Source of the DNA: Thiotrichales bacterium | GTDB taxonomy: Bacteria > Pseudomonadota > Gammaproteobacteria > Francisellales > CACEW01 | Assembly: GCA_023266165.1 (NCBI GenBank) | Contig: JAHFRR010000050.1 | Coordinates: forward strand, 1 to 9,047 | DNA length: 9,047 nt | Reading direction: 5' to 3' | In this document: in pieces, positions 1 to 6,016 of the stretch | Layout: the number at the start of each line of letters is the position of its first letter | Numbering within the stretch: position 1 is the stretch's first letter | The notes under the pieces: generated by a model | Told to the model about the DNA's origin: nothing | Database searches by the model: none | The model's input: the letters and a program-made list of their open reading frames with translations, nothing else | Program-made: the position numbers and the translations under genes

Positions 1-336
1 GCGAATATCATTTTTTAATAAATCAAAACCTAACGCTTTCAGAGACCCTAAATATAATTCTTGAATATCGGGAGGAGAGGGTTTGAGTACCACTTGAAAC
101 TGGTAATAGTGTTGCGTTCTGTTAGGATTCTCCCCATAACGACCATCTTTGGGCCTTCGGGAAGGCTGAACGTATGCTGCATGCCAAGGCTCAGGGCCAA
201 TGGCTCTTAAGAACGACGCCGGATGAAACGTCCCCGCGCCGACTTCCATATCATAAGGCTGAAGGATCACGCACCCCTGCTCAGCCCAATATTGCTGGAG
301 GGTTAAGATCAACGCTTGGAAGGTCATCACACGCAT
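1..336 (-). CDS. glyQ: Glycyl-tRNA synthetase alpha subunit, N-terminal part (3' end outside window)
   Basis: This is the first 112 codons of the class II glycyl-tRNA synthetase alpha chain, which with the beta chain (GlyS) charges tRNA-Gly in the cytoplasm using ATP. The reading starts MRVMTFQALILTLQQYWA, and then shows the family signatures DMEVGAGTFHPASFLRAIGPEPW (about residues 30-52, read in pieces), AAYVQPSRRPKDGRYGENPN and QHYYQFQVVLKPSP, all strongly conserved in GlyQ. The frame is open to the left edge, so the gene is cut by the window rather than broken. The ATG at 336 is preceded by a good AAAGGTGA ribosome site ending 4 nt upstream. It lies 17 nt after the prfC stop on the same strand, so the two are probably co-transcribed. 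The identification is by recalled family sequence, with high certainty. Confidence 0.95.
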   Translation of the reverse strand, partial: MRVMTFQALILTLQQYWAEQGCVILQPYDMEVGAGTFHPASFLRAIGPEPWHAAYVQPSRRPKDGRYGENPNRTQHYYQFQVVLKPSPPDIQELYLGSLKALGFDLLKNDIR

Positions 337-353
337 AGAGTCACCTTTGGTAT

Positions 354-1952
354 TTAACGGCCCCGCTGCCCGTGTTCTCGAGTCTCAAGAAACCGAATGC
401 CTGGGCAACGCTCTTTAATCAGCTGGAGATTGACGTTGGAGGGCGCAAGATACGTTAAGCAATCCCCTGCATCCAGCGCCAGGTATTCTCCAGCGCGGGC
501 TTTGAGTTTGTCAATCTCAGCAGGTGTGCCCATCACCCAACGCGCTGTAACAACATGAATGGCTTCATAGACACACTCAGCACTATACTCATCTTGCAAG
601 CGTTGTGCGACCACATCAAACTGAAGAATCCCTACCGCCCCGAGAATCAGATCATTGCTGTTCAGAGGCCGAAACACTTGGGTTGCACCCTCTTCAGAAA
701 GCTGAAGCAGCCCTTTTTGCAGGGCTTTCATTTTCAACGGGTCTTTCAAGCGCACACGGCGAAACAACTCAGGAGCAAAATAGGGGATCCCTGCGAACGT
801 GAGAGACTCGCCTGTTGTAAACGTATCTCCAATCTGGATCGTCCCGTGGTTATGAAGCCCAATGATATCCCCCGCAAAGCCTTCTTCCACCTGGGTTCGC
901 TCACCTGCCATAAAAGTCAGTGCATTGGAAACTTGCACGGTTTTCCCTAATCTGACATGAAACATCTTCATCTGCTGGGTATACTGGCCCGAGCAGATGC
1001 GCATAAACGCCACACGATCTCGATGTTGCGGATCCATATTGGCTTGGATCTTAAAGACAAACCCTGTAAACTCAGACTCTGTGGCCTGCACTTCACGTTT
1101 TTGTGTCTGCCTGGGTAAGGGCGAAGGGGCGAATGTCACAAAGCTGTCTAGCATCTCTTTAACACCAAAATTAGCAAGCGCTGTCCCAAAAAACACAGGG
1201 GTGAGCTGGCCTTTCAAAAAATCTTCTAAATGAAATTCATGACTGGCTCCTTGCACCAACTCAAGGGCTTCTCTTAATTCTTGGGCTTCATCTACGCCCA
1301 GCGCGTGCGTGAGCTCATCACTCATCAGTCCAGCAATTTCCCGATAGCGGTGAATATGATGGCCATGGCCAGATTCGTAGAGAATCGTCACATCCCGAGC
1401 CAGATGATAGATCCCTCGAAACTGCTTGCCAGACCCAATAGGCCAGGTGATGGGTGCACAGCGGATTTTCAACACCGCTTCGATCTCATCGAGCAACTCC
1501 ATGGGGTCTCGAATCTCACGATCCATTTTATTGACAAAACTCACAATGGGCGTATCTCGCAGCCGACAGACCTCCATCAGCTTAATGGTGCGGGTCTCTA
1601 CCCCTTTGGCCGCATCGATGACCATCAGCGCGGAATCCACTGCGGTGAGGGTTCGATAGGTGTCCTCCGAGAAGTCCTCATGGCCAGGAGTATCTAACAA
1701 ATTGACCATACGATCTAAATAGGGAAACTGCATCACAGAGGTCGTAATCGAGATCCCCCGTTGCTTCTCCATCTCCATCCAATCTGAGGTTGCATGGCGC
1801 GAAGACTTACGGGCCTTGACCGTCCCCGCCAATTGAATCAAACCACCATACAGCAATAACTTTTCCGTGAGGGTGGTTTTACCCGCATCTGGATGCGAGA
1901 TGATGGCAAACGTGCGGCGCTTTTGAATCTCTGTCAGGGCTCTAGATGTCAT
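354..1952 (-). CDS. prfC: Peptide chain release factor 3 (RF3)
   Basis: RF3 is a translational GTPase that recycles RF1 and RF2 from the ribosome after peptide release. The 532-residue product matches E. coli RF3 (529 aa) from end to end. Counting from the first of two adjacent methionines, the G domain shows G1 SHPDAGKTT (20-28), switch region RGISITTS (67-74), G3 DTPGH (88-92) and G4 NKMD (142-145). RF3-specific blocks follow, such as FKIQANMDPQHRDRVAFMR, IIGLHNHGTIQIGDTF and FAPELFRR. The gene could start at ATG 1955 or ATG 1952; I chose 1952 because the GAGG ribosome site lies 5 nt before it but only 2 nt before 1955. It precedes glyQ in a tight pair. No truncation or missing key residue is visible. 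Confidence 0.98.
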   Translation of the reverse strand: MTSRALTEIQKRRTFAIISHPDAGKTTLTEKLLLYGGLIQLAGTVKARKSSRHATSDWMEMEKQRGISITTSVMQFPYLDRMVNLLDTPGHEDFSEDTYRTLTAVDSALMVIDAAKGVETRTIKLMEVCRLRDTPIVSFVNKMDREIRDPMELLDEIEAVLKIRCAPITWPIGSGKQFRGIYHLARDVTILYESGHGHHIHRYREIAGLMSDELTHALGVDEAQELREALELVQGASHEFHLEDFLKGQLTPVFFGTALANFGVKEMLDSFVTFAPSPLPRQTQKREVQATESEFTGFVFKIQANMDPQHRDRVAFMRICSGQYTQQMKMFHVRLGKTVQVSNALTFMAGERTQVEEGFAGDIIGLHNHGTIQIGDTFTTGESLTFAGIPYFAPELFRRVRLKDPLKMKALQKGLLQLSEEGATQVFRPLNSNDLILGAVGILQFDVVAQRLQDEYSAECVYEAIHVVTARWVMGTPAEIDKLKARAGEYLALDAGDCLTYLAPSNVNLQLIKERCPGIRFLETREHGQRGR

Positions 1953-1955
1953 CAT

Positions 1956-2194
1956 GACCTCATTTACTCAAGTTAACGCTTACCCACCTACCCCTACCTC
2001 GCGCATTATGACATAAAAACGCCGACCTTGGCAATGCAAATATGGCTTTCAACACACCCACTCTTGCCTTTAGTTATGTTGTATTTAAATAAAGAAAAAT
2101 GCAGTTGACCCACTCAAAACAACATAGAGCCTTAAAATATTACCCCAGAGCTACTCCACGACAACCTCTATGGGAAATAAGTCACTGATTGAAC
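1956..2194. other. Intergenic region between prfC and tRNA-Thr
   Basis: I see no gene in these 239 nt. The part nearest prfC holds the candidate prfC promoter. Further out there is a 10-bp AT palindrome (TATTTAAATA, 2082-2091) and an 8-bp inverted repeat, TATGTTGT (2075-2082) with ACAACATA (2119-2126), separated by 36 nt. Its role is unknown and it may be chance. No clear terminator hairpin with a T run follows the tRNA-Thr gene. Confidence 0.4.
2005..2034 (-). promoter_or_regulatory. Candidate sigma70 promoter for prfC-glyQ
   Basis: Read on the minus strand, TTGCCA (2034-2029) and CATAAT (2010-2005) are spaced 18 nt apart. Each hexamer matches the consensus at five of six positions. This would start transcription near 1998, about 45 nt before the prfC start codon. 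The assignment is from pattern alone. Confidence 0.45.
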
Positions 2195-2270
<76 letters not shown>

Positions 2271-2280
2271 ACAGGGCCTA

Positions 2281-2308
2281 ATTCTACAGACTTTGTCCCA
2301 AATTGCAA
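2281..2308 (-). promoter_or_regulatory. Promoter of tRNA-Thr
   Basis: On the minus strand TTGCAA (2308-2303) and TAGAAT (2286-2281) are 16 nt apart, with the -10 element ending 11 nt before the mature tRNA 5' end. This is a normal layout for a bacterial tRNA promoter. It is a pattern-based call. Confidence 0.5.
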
Positions 2309-2351
2309 TCTCACCCTCCTCTAAAAAATTCTGATTTTTTACATGCCCCCC

Positions 2352-2379
2352 TTGAATTCCCATTCCAACTCTCTATAAT
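2352..2379 (+). promoter_or_regulatory. Promoter of tRNA-Asn
   Basis: TTGAAT (2352-2357) and a perfect TATAAT (2374-2379) are 16 nt apart, and the -10 element ends 13 nt before the mature tRNA-Asn 5' end. Together with the tRNA-Thr promoter it makes this a divergent tRNA promoter region. Confidence 0.65.
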
Positions 2380-2392
2380 GCCAGACCTCTAC

Positions 2393-2468
2393 TCCCCGAT
2401 AGCTCAGCCGGTAGAGCAAATGACTGTTAATCATTGGGTCGTTGGTTCGAGTCCAACTCGGGGAGCCA
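2393..2468 (+). tRNA. tRNA-Asn (anticodon GTT)
   Basis: A 76-nt cloverleaf with an encoded CCA. The acceptor TCCCCGA pairs perfectly with TCGGGGA, the D stem is GCTC/GAGC, the anticodon stem AATGA/TCATT carries loop CTGTTAA (anticodon GTT), and the T loop is TTCGAGT. The discriminator is G, as expected for tRNA-Asn. It lies immediately upstream of the restriction-modification genes. tRNA 3' ends are common integration sites, but I found no second copy of the 3' end within the window. Confidence 0.97.
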
Positions 2469-2523
2469 TTATAATCCGTCACTTAAATCTAAACACAATA
2501 ATTTTTAATAGATGCATGCCACA

Positions 2524-2552
2524 TTGAGCTGAGCGTTCAGTTTGGGTATAAT
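2524..2552 (+). promoter_or_regulatory. Promoter of the methyltransferase-endonuclease operon
   Basis: TTGAGC (2524-2529) and a perfect TATAAT (2547-2552) are separated by the optimal 17 nt. Transcription would start near 2559, leaving a leader of about 25 nt before the TTG start codon at 2584. No C-protein-like operator or controller gene is visible, so the operon may be expressed constitutively or autoregulated by the methyltransferase. Confidence 0.65.
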
Positions 2553-2583
2553 TTATTTAGAAATCAGAAAAGGAGGCGGTATT

Positions 2584-3528
2584 TTGAAAATGCTGAGTTC
2601 TGTGGAAATTTGTGCTGGGGGAGGTGGACAAGCGCTAGGGCTTGAGCAAGCTGGATTCAATCATGAAGCTCTGGTTGAGCTTGAAGATATTGCCTGTCAA
2701 ACATTAAAATGTAATCGGGCGCACTGGAATGTGGTCAATGGTGATTTAAGAGGTTTCAATGCTAAACCATACGATGGCATTGATTTGTTAGCAGGTGGCG
2801 TCCCATGTCCGCCCTTCAGTAAGGCAGGCAAGCAATTGGGCTCGAATGATGAGCGCGATCTTTTCCCCGAGGCGTTGCGTCTTGTAAAGGAATGTCGACC
2901 ACAAGTTGTTATGCTTGAAAATGTAAAAGGGCTTCTTGATGCCTGTTTTGCTCATTACAGAAAAGCGCTCATGGACTCACTCGAAAAGCTAGGATATTAC
3001 GGTGAATGGCAGCTTTTTAATGCTTCAGATTTTGGTGTGCCACAGTTGCGTCCAAGGGCTATTTTGGTTGCAACTCGAAAAAATTTATGGCGGCATTTTG
3101 CATGGCCTAGCGAGGCTGATTATGTTGAGCCACACTCTGTTGGAGATACTTTGCGTGACCTAATGGGTAAAAACGGTTGGTCAGATGCAAACATTTGGGC
3201 TAAGAGTGCGAATGCAATTGCACCCACTCTTGTTGGCGGGTCAAAAAAACATGGCGGGCCAGATCTTGGACCAACACGCGCTAAAAAGGCATGGGCAGCC
3301 CTGAATGTAGATGGCAGGGGATTAGCAAACGAACCTCCAGATGTGCACTTTGAAGGGATGCCAAGACTGACTACAAAAATGACCGCTAGAATACAGGGGT
3401 TTCCTGACACCTGGGAATTTTCAGGAAAAAAAACGGCAGTTTATCGGCAGATTGGAAATGCATTTCCTCCGCCTGTTGCTAAAACGATAGGTGAAAAGAT
3501 TTATAAACTTTTATCGGAGAATTTTTGA
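2584..3528 (+). CDS. DNA (cytosine-5-)-methyltransferase of a type II restriction-modification system
   Basis: This enzyme transfers a methyl group from S-adenosylmethionine to C5 of cytosine in a specific DNA site, protecting it from the neighbouring endonuclease. Numbered from the TTG start (314 aa), the C5-MTase motifs appear in order: motif I EICAGGGGQALGL (8-20); motif IV GGVPCPPFS with catalytic Cys75; motif VI ENVKG (112-116); motif VIII QLRPR (154-158); a target-recognition region at about 185-255; motif IX RLTTKMTARIQGFP (261-274); and motif X QIGNAFPPPVA (289-299). The TTG at 2584 is preferred because a strong AGGAGG lies 7 nt upstream; ATG 2590 would be 13 nt away. The more distant TTG at 2542 lies in front of the predicted transcription start and is unlikely. 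The stop overlaps the next gene's start. The target sequence cannot be read from the protein. Confidence 0.93.
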   Translation: MKMLSSVEICAGGGGQALGLEQAGFNHEALVELEDIACQTLKCNRAHWNVVNGDLRGFNAKPYDGIDLLAGGVPCPPFSKAGKQLGSNDERDLFPEALRLVKECRPQVVMLENVKGLLDACFAHYRKALMDSLEKLGYYGEWQLFNASDFGVPQLRPRAILVATRKNLWRHFAWPSEADYVEPHSVGDTLRDLMGKNGWSDANIWAKSANAIAPTLVGGSKKHGGPDLGPTRAKKAWAALNVDGRGLANEPPDVHFEGMPRLTTKMTARIQGFPDTWEFSGKKTAVYRQIGNAFPPPVAKTIGEKIYKLLSENF

Positions 3529-4112
3529 TGGCAAAGCTTGGGAACGGTTCCAGGGTAAAATTGCGCGCATATTTTTTGGCGAATATAGGACGTGTGCTTG
3601 AATCAGATGAGCTACGGGAAATCAGCGGAAATGTGAGTGAATGGGCTCGAAGAGTCAGGGAGCTTCGAGATCAGGAGGGCTATGCCATCCTTTCACACAA
3701 TGACCGTGGAGATTTAAAACCTGGCCAGTACCTTTTGGAAACTTCCAAACAACAGCCTGCGTTTGATCGCAATATGTCAAAGGAAACGAGAGCGTATGTT
3801 CTTGATCGCAATGGCTTCACTTGTCAAATGTGTGGTGCCGTCGCAGGCGAGTCTCATCCAACGGGAGGCGGGCGTAAAACGCGACTTCATATTGGCCATA
3901 TTGTCGATAAATCAAAGGGGGGTACTGATGACTATTCAAATCTCAAGGCAATCTGCTCTTTGTGTAATGAAGGATTAGCAAATATTTCACCCATGCGGCC
4001 CGATCAAAAAAAGCTTCTTATTGAGATTCGGCGTGCCAAAATAGATGACCAGCTTATGGTGCTTGCGTGGTTAATCAAAAAATTCCCCCATCAAGCAAAA
4101 GAGCTCACGTGA
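3528..4112 (+). CDS. HNH endonuclease, likely restriction partner of the methyltransferase
   Basis: A 194-aa protein whose C-terminal half is an HNH/zinc-ribbon nuclease domain. The parts are CQMCG (Cys99, Cys102), the core HIGHI with His121 and catalytic-type His124, GGTDDYSNL with Asn138, and CSLCN (Cys143, Cys146, Asn147). The four cysteines would bind structural zinc. The first residue of the core pair is Gly123, where Asp, His or Glu is more usual. The N-terminal 80 residues, including a basic GSRVKLRAYFL stretch and EWARRVRELRDQEGYAI, look like a small DNA-binding (winged-helix-like) domain; this is inference. ATG 3528 overlaps the methyltransferase stop as TGATG and has GGAGA 7 nt upstream; a TTG at 3525 is a poorer alternative. 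Translational coupling and M-before-R order support a type II restriction pair. I recall similar HNH proteins beside C5 methyltransferases. Cleavage activity and specificity are not shown by sequence. Confidence 0.85.
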   Translation: MAKLGNGSRVKLRAYFLANIGRVLESDELREISGNVSEWARRVRELRDQEGYAILSHNDRGDLKPGQYLLETSKQQPAFDRNMSKETRAYVLDRNGFTCQMCGAVAGESHPTGGGRKTRLHIGHIVDKSKGGTDDYSNLKAICSLCNEGLANISPMRPDQKKLLIEIRRAKIDDQLMVLAWLIKKFPHQAKELT

Positions 4113-4138
4113 GTTGCACGAGAGGAACAGTTCATATT

Positions 4139-4209
4139 CAGGGCGAGATCTTATCAAACTTACGAGAGAAAGACCACGTATCTGCGAAAACATCTGCGAA
4201 AACAGTCTG
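4139..4209 (+). repeat. 71-bp direct repeat, copy 1
   Basis: This stretch is identical at all 71 positions and in the same orientation to 6457-6527. It starts 26 nt after the endonuclease stop. Inside it ATCTGCGAAAAC occurs twice in tandem (4180-4191 and 4192-4203). Flanking bases on either side differ from those of copy 2, so the match boundaries are sharp. What it belongs to is unknown; it could be a dispersed genomic repeat, a fragment of a larger lost element, or a recombination site. Confidence 0.95.
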
Positions 4210-4224
4210 TTAACCCAAAGTAGT

Positions 4225-4499
4225 AATGTCCGCTTTGCGCAAAGTTAAAATGTCCGCTTTCAATGAGAGTGGAGATAGTGATGACAGAGAGGGTATGGGG
4301 AATGAGTCAGCGGGAATGCGATTATTTAGAGGTAATTCATAAAATCACTGGGAAGGTATTAAGTCAAAAAGAAGGCGCTGAGCAGTTGGGGTTATCGACG
4401 CGTCAGTTGAGGCGTTTGCAGAGGCTCTATCAAGCGCATGGTGCTGAAGGGTTGGTCTCAAAGCACCGCCTTATCCAGGTGCAAAGCTGTATTTTTTGA
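4225..4499 (+). mobile_element. Remnant of an ISNCY-type insertion sequence (left end)
   Basis: The terminal region shows AATGTCCGCTTT twice (4225-4236 and 4249-4260), 24 bp apart, separated by GCGCAAAGTTAA. Repeated TGTCC(N)TTT motifs of this sort at the ends are what I recall for ISNCY (IS1202-like) elements. They lead directly into a transposase N-terminus. No matching inverted right end is visible downstream, so the element has lost its central and right parts and cannot move by itself. Confidence 0.6.
4281..4499 (+). pseudogene. Truncated ISNCY-family transposase, N-terminal fragment
   Basis: The reading from ATG 4281 (GGAG ribosome site 6 nt upstream) begins MTERVWGMSQRECDYLEVIH and continues with LSQKEGAEQLGLSTRQLRRL and YQAHGAEGLVSKHR. 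This is the typical N-terminal helix-turn-helix region of ISNCY transposases, where MSQKE...RLTQKQAAE.LGLS.RQVRRL...Y...G..GL.S.HRG is the usual pattern. After SKHR the family sequence stops and nine unrelated codons lead to a stop at 4499, so the junction lies near 4466-4472. An intact transposase of this family is around 400 residues or more; the catalytic domain is absent. An in-frame ATG at 4263 is upstream but lacks a ribosome site. Inactive. Confidence 0.75.
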
Positions 4500-4630
4500 T
4501 TTCCGGGGATTTGTGGGAAGAGAGTGATTGGTTAGCGCAATTGATACGAGTCACAGCGGACGAATTGCCATTGCCTAAACCTAAAGTAAAGAGGCCTAAG
4601 AGTAGGGATGTCATCAAAGTTGTGGCATAA
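4448..4630 (+). pseudogene. Unidentified C-terminal coding fragment fused behind the IS relic
   Basis: In a different frame from the transposase fragment, 60 codons are open up to TAA 4628-4630. From about 4466 they read PPYPGAKLYFLISGDL and then WEESDWLAQLIRVTADELP, ending in a lysine-rich KPKVKRPKSRDVIKVVA tail. The composition looks protein-like, with an amphipathic part and a basic tail, and no start codon or ribosome site is present. It is best explained as the end of some gene joined to the transposase by a deletion. I do not recognise its family; it could be the end of the same transposase or of another gene. Confidence 0.4.
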
Positions 4631-4635
4631 TGGTG

Positions 4636-4663
4636 TTGATGAAAAGAGGCATAAATGTATTAT
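4636..4663 (+). promoter_or_regulatory. Candidate promoter of the APH(9)-like gene
   Basis: TTGATG (4636-4641) and TATTAT (4658-4663) are 16 nt apart, giving a start near 4670 and a leader of about 30 nt. A perfect 6-bp dyad, GCATAA (4649-4654) and TTATGC (4660-4665), overlaps the -10 box and could be an operator or chance. This start site would exclude the upstream ATG at 4630. Confidence 0.4.
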
Positions 4664-4698
4664 GCCATATTTTGGATTTAAAAATCTGGATTTTAAAA

Positions 4699-5688
4699 AT
4701 GTATCACCAAAATAAAAGCATTACTGATTGCCTAAAAATTCATTACAATATAGAGGCTGATACCTTGCTGTATCTTCCTTTGGGCGCAGATCCAAATGCA
4801 TCTGTGTATAAAGTGGTTGCAAAAGACGGTTCTGCTTATTTTGTGAAGCAAAAGTACGGCGTGTATAACGACATTCATTTGGCGGTTTTGGAACTATTAC
4901 ATCATGCCAAAATTGAAGAGATCATCTACCCGATCCAAACCATCCACAGCCAACTGGCTCAGCAAGCAGCTGATTTTAGCTTAATTGTCTATCCTTTTGT
5001 TGAGGGGGAAAATGGCTTTAGTCACACGCTGAACGATGAGCAGTGGTTCAAATTAGGCCAAGTATTACACCAAATACATCAAATGAATGTGCCAGCCTCG
5101 TTGCAACAGAAACTTCGCCGAGAGCTCTATTCACCCAAATGGCGAGATCAAATCAAAATGCTTTATCGGGAAATAGGCACTCAATCTTCTGCTGATGAAA
5201 TGGCCTTAAGCCTACTCGCTTTTTTAAAGGAAAATGGGGCAATCATCCAGCGCCTAGTCGATCATGCTGAAGAGTTCGCTCACAAGTTGCAGCATCATTC
5301 TGTGGAATTTGTACTTTGTCATAGCGACATTCACGCTGGGAATGTCTTGATCAGTGCGGACAATGCGTTTTATATTGTCGATTGGGATGAGCCCATTCTA
5401 GCTCCAAAAGAACGCGATCTGATGTTTGTTGGCGGAGGGGTGGGTAATGTATGGAATCAGCCGTATGAAGAGGAAGTTTTTTATAAAGGCTATGGTCAGA
5501 CTGAAGTGAATGCTGAAATTTTGGCTTACTATCGCTGTGAACGGATTGTAGAGGATATTGCGATCTATACGCACGAACTACTGTCCCCCACAGCAAGCAG
5601 TGCAGACAGGACCGAAATGTACAAACATCTTATGGATCAATTTGAACCCAACGGCGTGGTAGAGATCGCATTAAAAACGAGATTTTAA
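4699..5688 (+). CDS. aph(9): APH(9)-like spectinomycin phosphotransferase
   Basis: The product is a 329-aa kinase-fold phosphotransferase predicted to inactivate spectinomycin by ATP-dependent 9-O-phosphorylation in the cytoplasm. It aligns by eye along its full length with L. pneumophila APH(9)-Ia (331 aa), sharing LYSPKWR, VLCHSDIHAGNVL, IVDWDEP, LAPKERDLMF, GGGVGNVWN and ERIVEDIA. The catalytic loop HSDIHAGN places Asp210 and Asn215, and IVDWDE places the metal-binding Asp228. ATG 4699 is chosen because the family starts about ten residues before the LKIHYNI block; an in-frame ATG at 4630 would add 23 residues and lies before the predicted transcription start. The ribosome site is weak. 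The gene stands alone between an IS relic and a gene-free stretch, inside the 71-bp repeats. Related phosphotransferases with other small-molecule substrates are possible, but the similarity makes spectinomycin the best guess. Confidence 0.88.
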   Translation: MYHQNKSITDCLKIHYNIEADTLLYLPLGADPNASVYKVVAKDGSAYFVKQKYGVYNDIHLAVLELLHHAKIEEIIYPIQTIHSQLAQQAADFSLIVYPFVEGENGFSHTLNDEQWFKLGQVLHQIHQMNVPASLQQKLRRELYSPKWRDQIKMLYREIGTQSSADEMALSLLAFLKENGAIIQRLVDHAEEFAHKLQHHSVEFVLCHSDIHAGNVLISADNAFYIVDWDEPILAPKERDLMFVGGGVGNVWNQPYEEEVFYKGYGQTEVNAEILAYYRCERIVEDIAIYTHELLSPTASSADRTEMYKHLMDQFEPNGVVEIALKTRF

Positions 5689-6016
5689 GAATAAGCGCTA
5701 TCTTAAATCCTTACGCCGAAAAATTTTGGAATGCTGAAAGAGATAGCTTTTGATTTCACCCGGGTGCTGATAGCCATTTTTTACATAGAATGGTTCGACT
5801 TGAAAACGTCTTGTATACTTATAATATTTTTCAAATAATTTGTCGAATCAGAAAAAACCAACGTCTGCAACAACTCTGACATAAGCCCTTATGATAAAAT
5901 TTTTCCCTTAAGAGATAATAAAGTTTCAGTTCAAACGTGGAATCAAGCAGGAGATATGATTTTCACAATAAAGAATTGCAATTGAAACAGAAGTAGGAGA
6001 AAACAACCCATCCGCA
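5689..6016. other. Gene-free AT-rich stretch between convergent genes
   Basis: These 328 nt separate the ends of the phosphotransferase gene and the ychJ-family gene. I see no credible gene. GCTATCT (5697-5703) and AGATAGC (5741-5747) can pair across 37 nt and are followed by TTTTG, a weak terminator candidate for the phosphotransferase gene. A TATAAT at 5820-5825 has only a TTGAAA 14 nt before it, which is too close for a good promoter. An ATG at 5956 with AGGAG upstream opens only nine codons. The stretch may be decayed sequence. Confidence 0.5.

Noticed and set aside
2440..2468. tRNA-Asn 3' end as an attachment site of an integrated element
   Set aside because: I found no duplicate of this sequence in the window and no integrase; a second copy outside the window cannot be excluded.
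2303..2527. Open reading frame of 74 codons on the plus strand
   Set aside because: It runs straight through the tRNA-Asn gene and its promoter and has no protein-like features.
4139..4209. The 71-bp repeat as part of a CRISPR array or as inverted IS ends
   Set aside because: There are only two distant copies in direct orientation, no spacers, no cas genes, and no match to the TGTCC-type IS end nearby.
4630..4698. Upstream in-frame ATG of the APH(9)-like gene, overlapping the TAA of the preceding fragment
   Set aside because: The extra 23 residues have no counterpart in APH(9)-Ia, there is no ribosome site, and the candidate promoter starts transcription after it.
5800..5825. TTGAAA and TATAAT as a promoter in the gap between convergent genes
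   Set aside because: The spacing is only 14 nt, and there is no gene downstream for it to serve.
5956..5985. Nine-codon frame with a good AGGAG ribosome site
   Set aside because: Too short, with no context suggesting a leader peptide or toxin; probably chance in AT-rich DNA.
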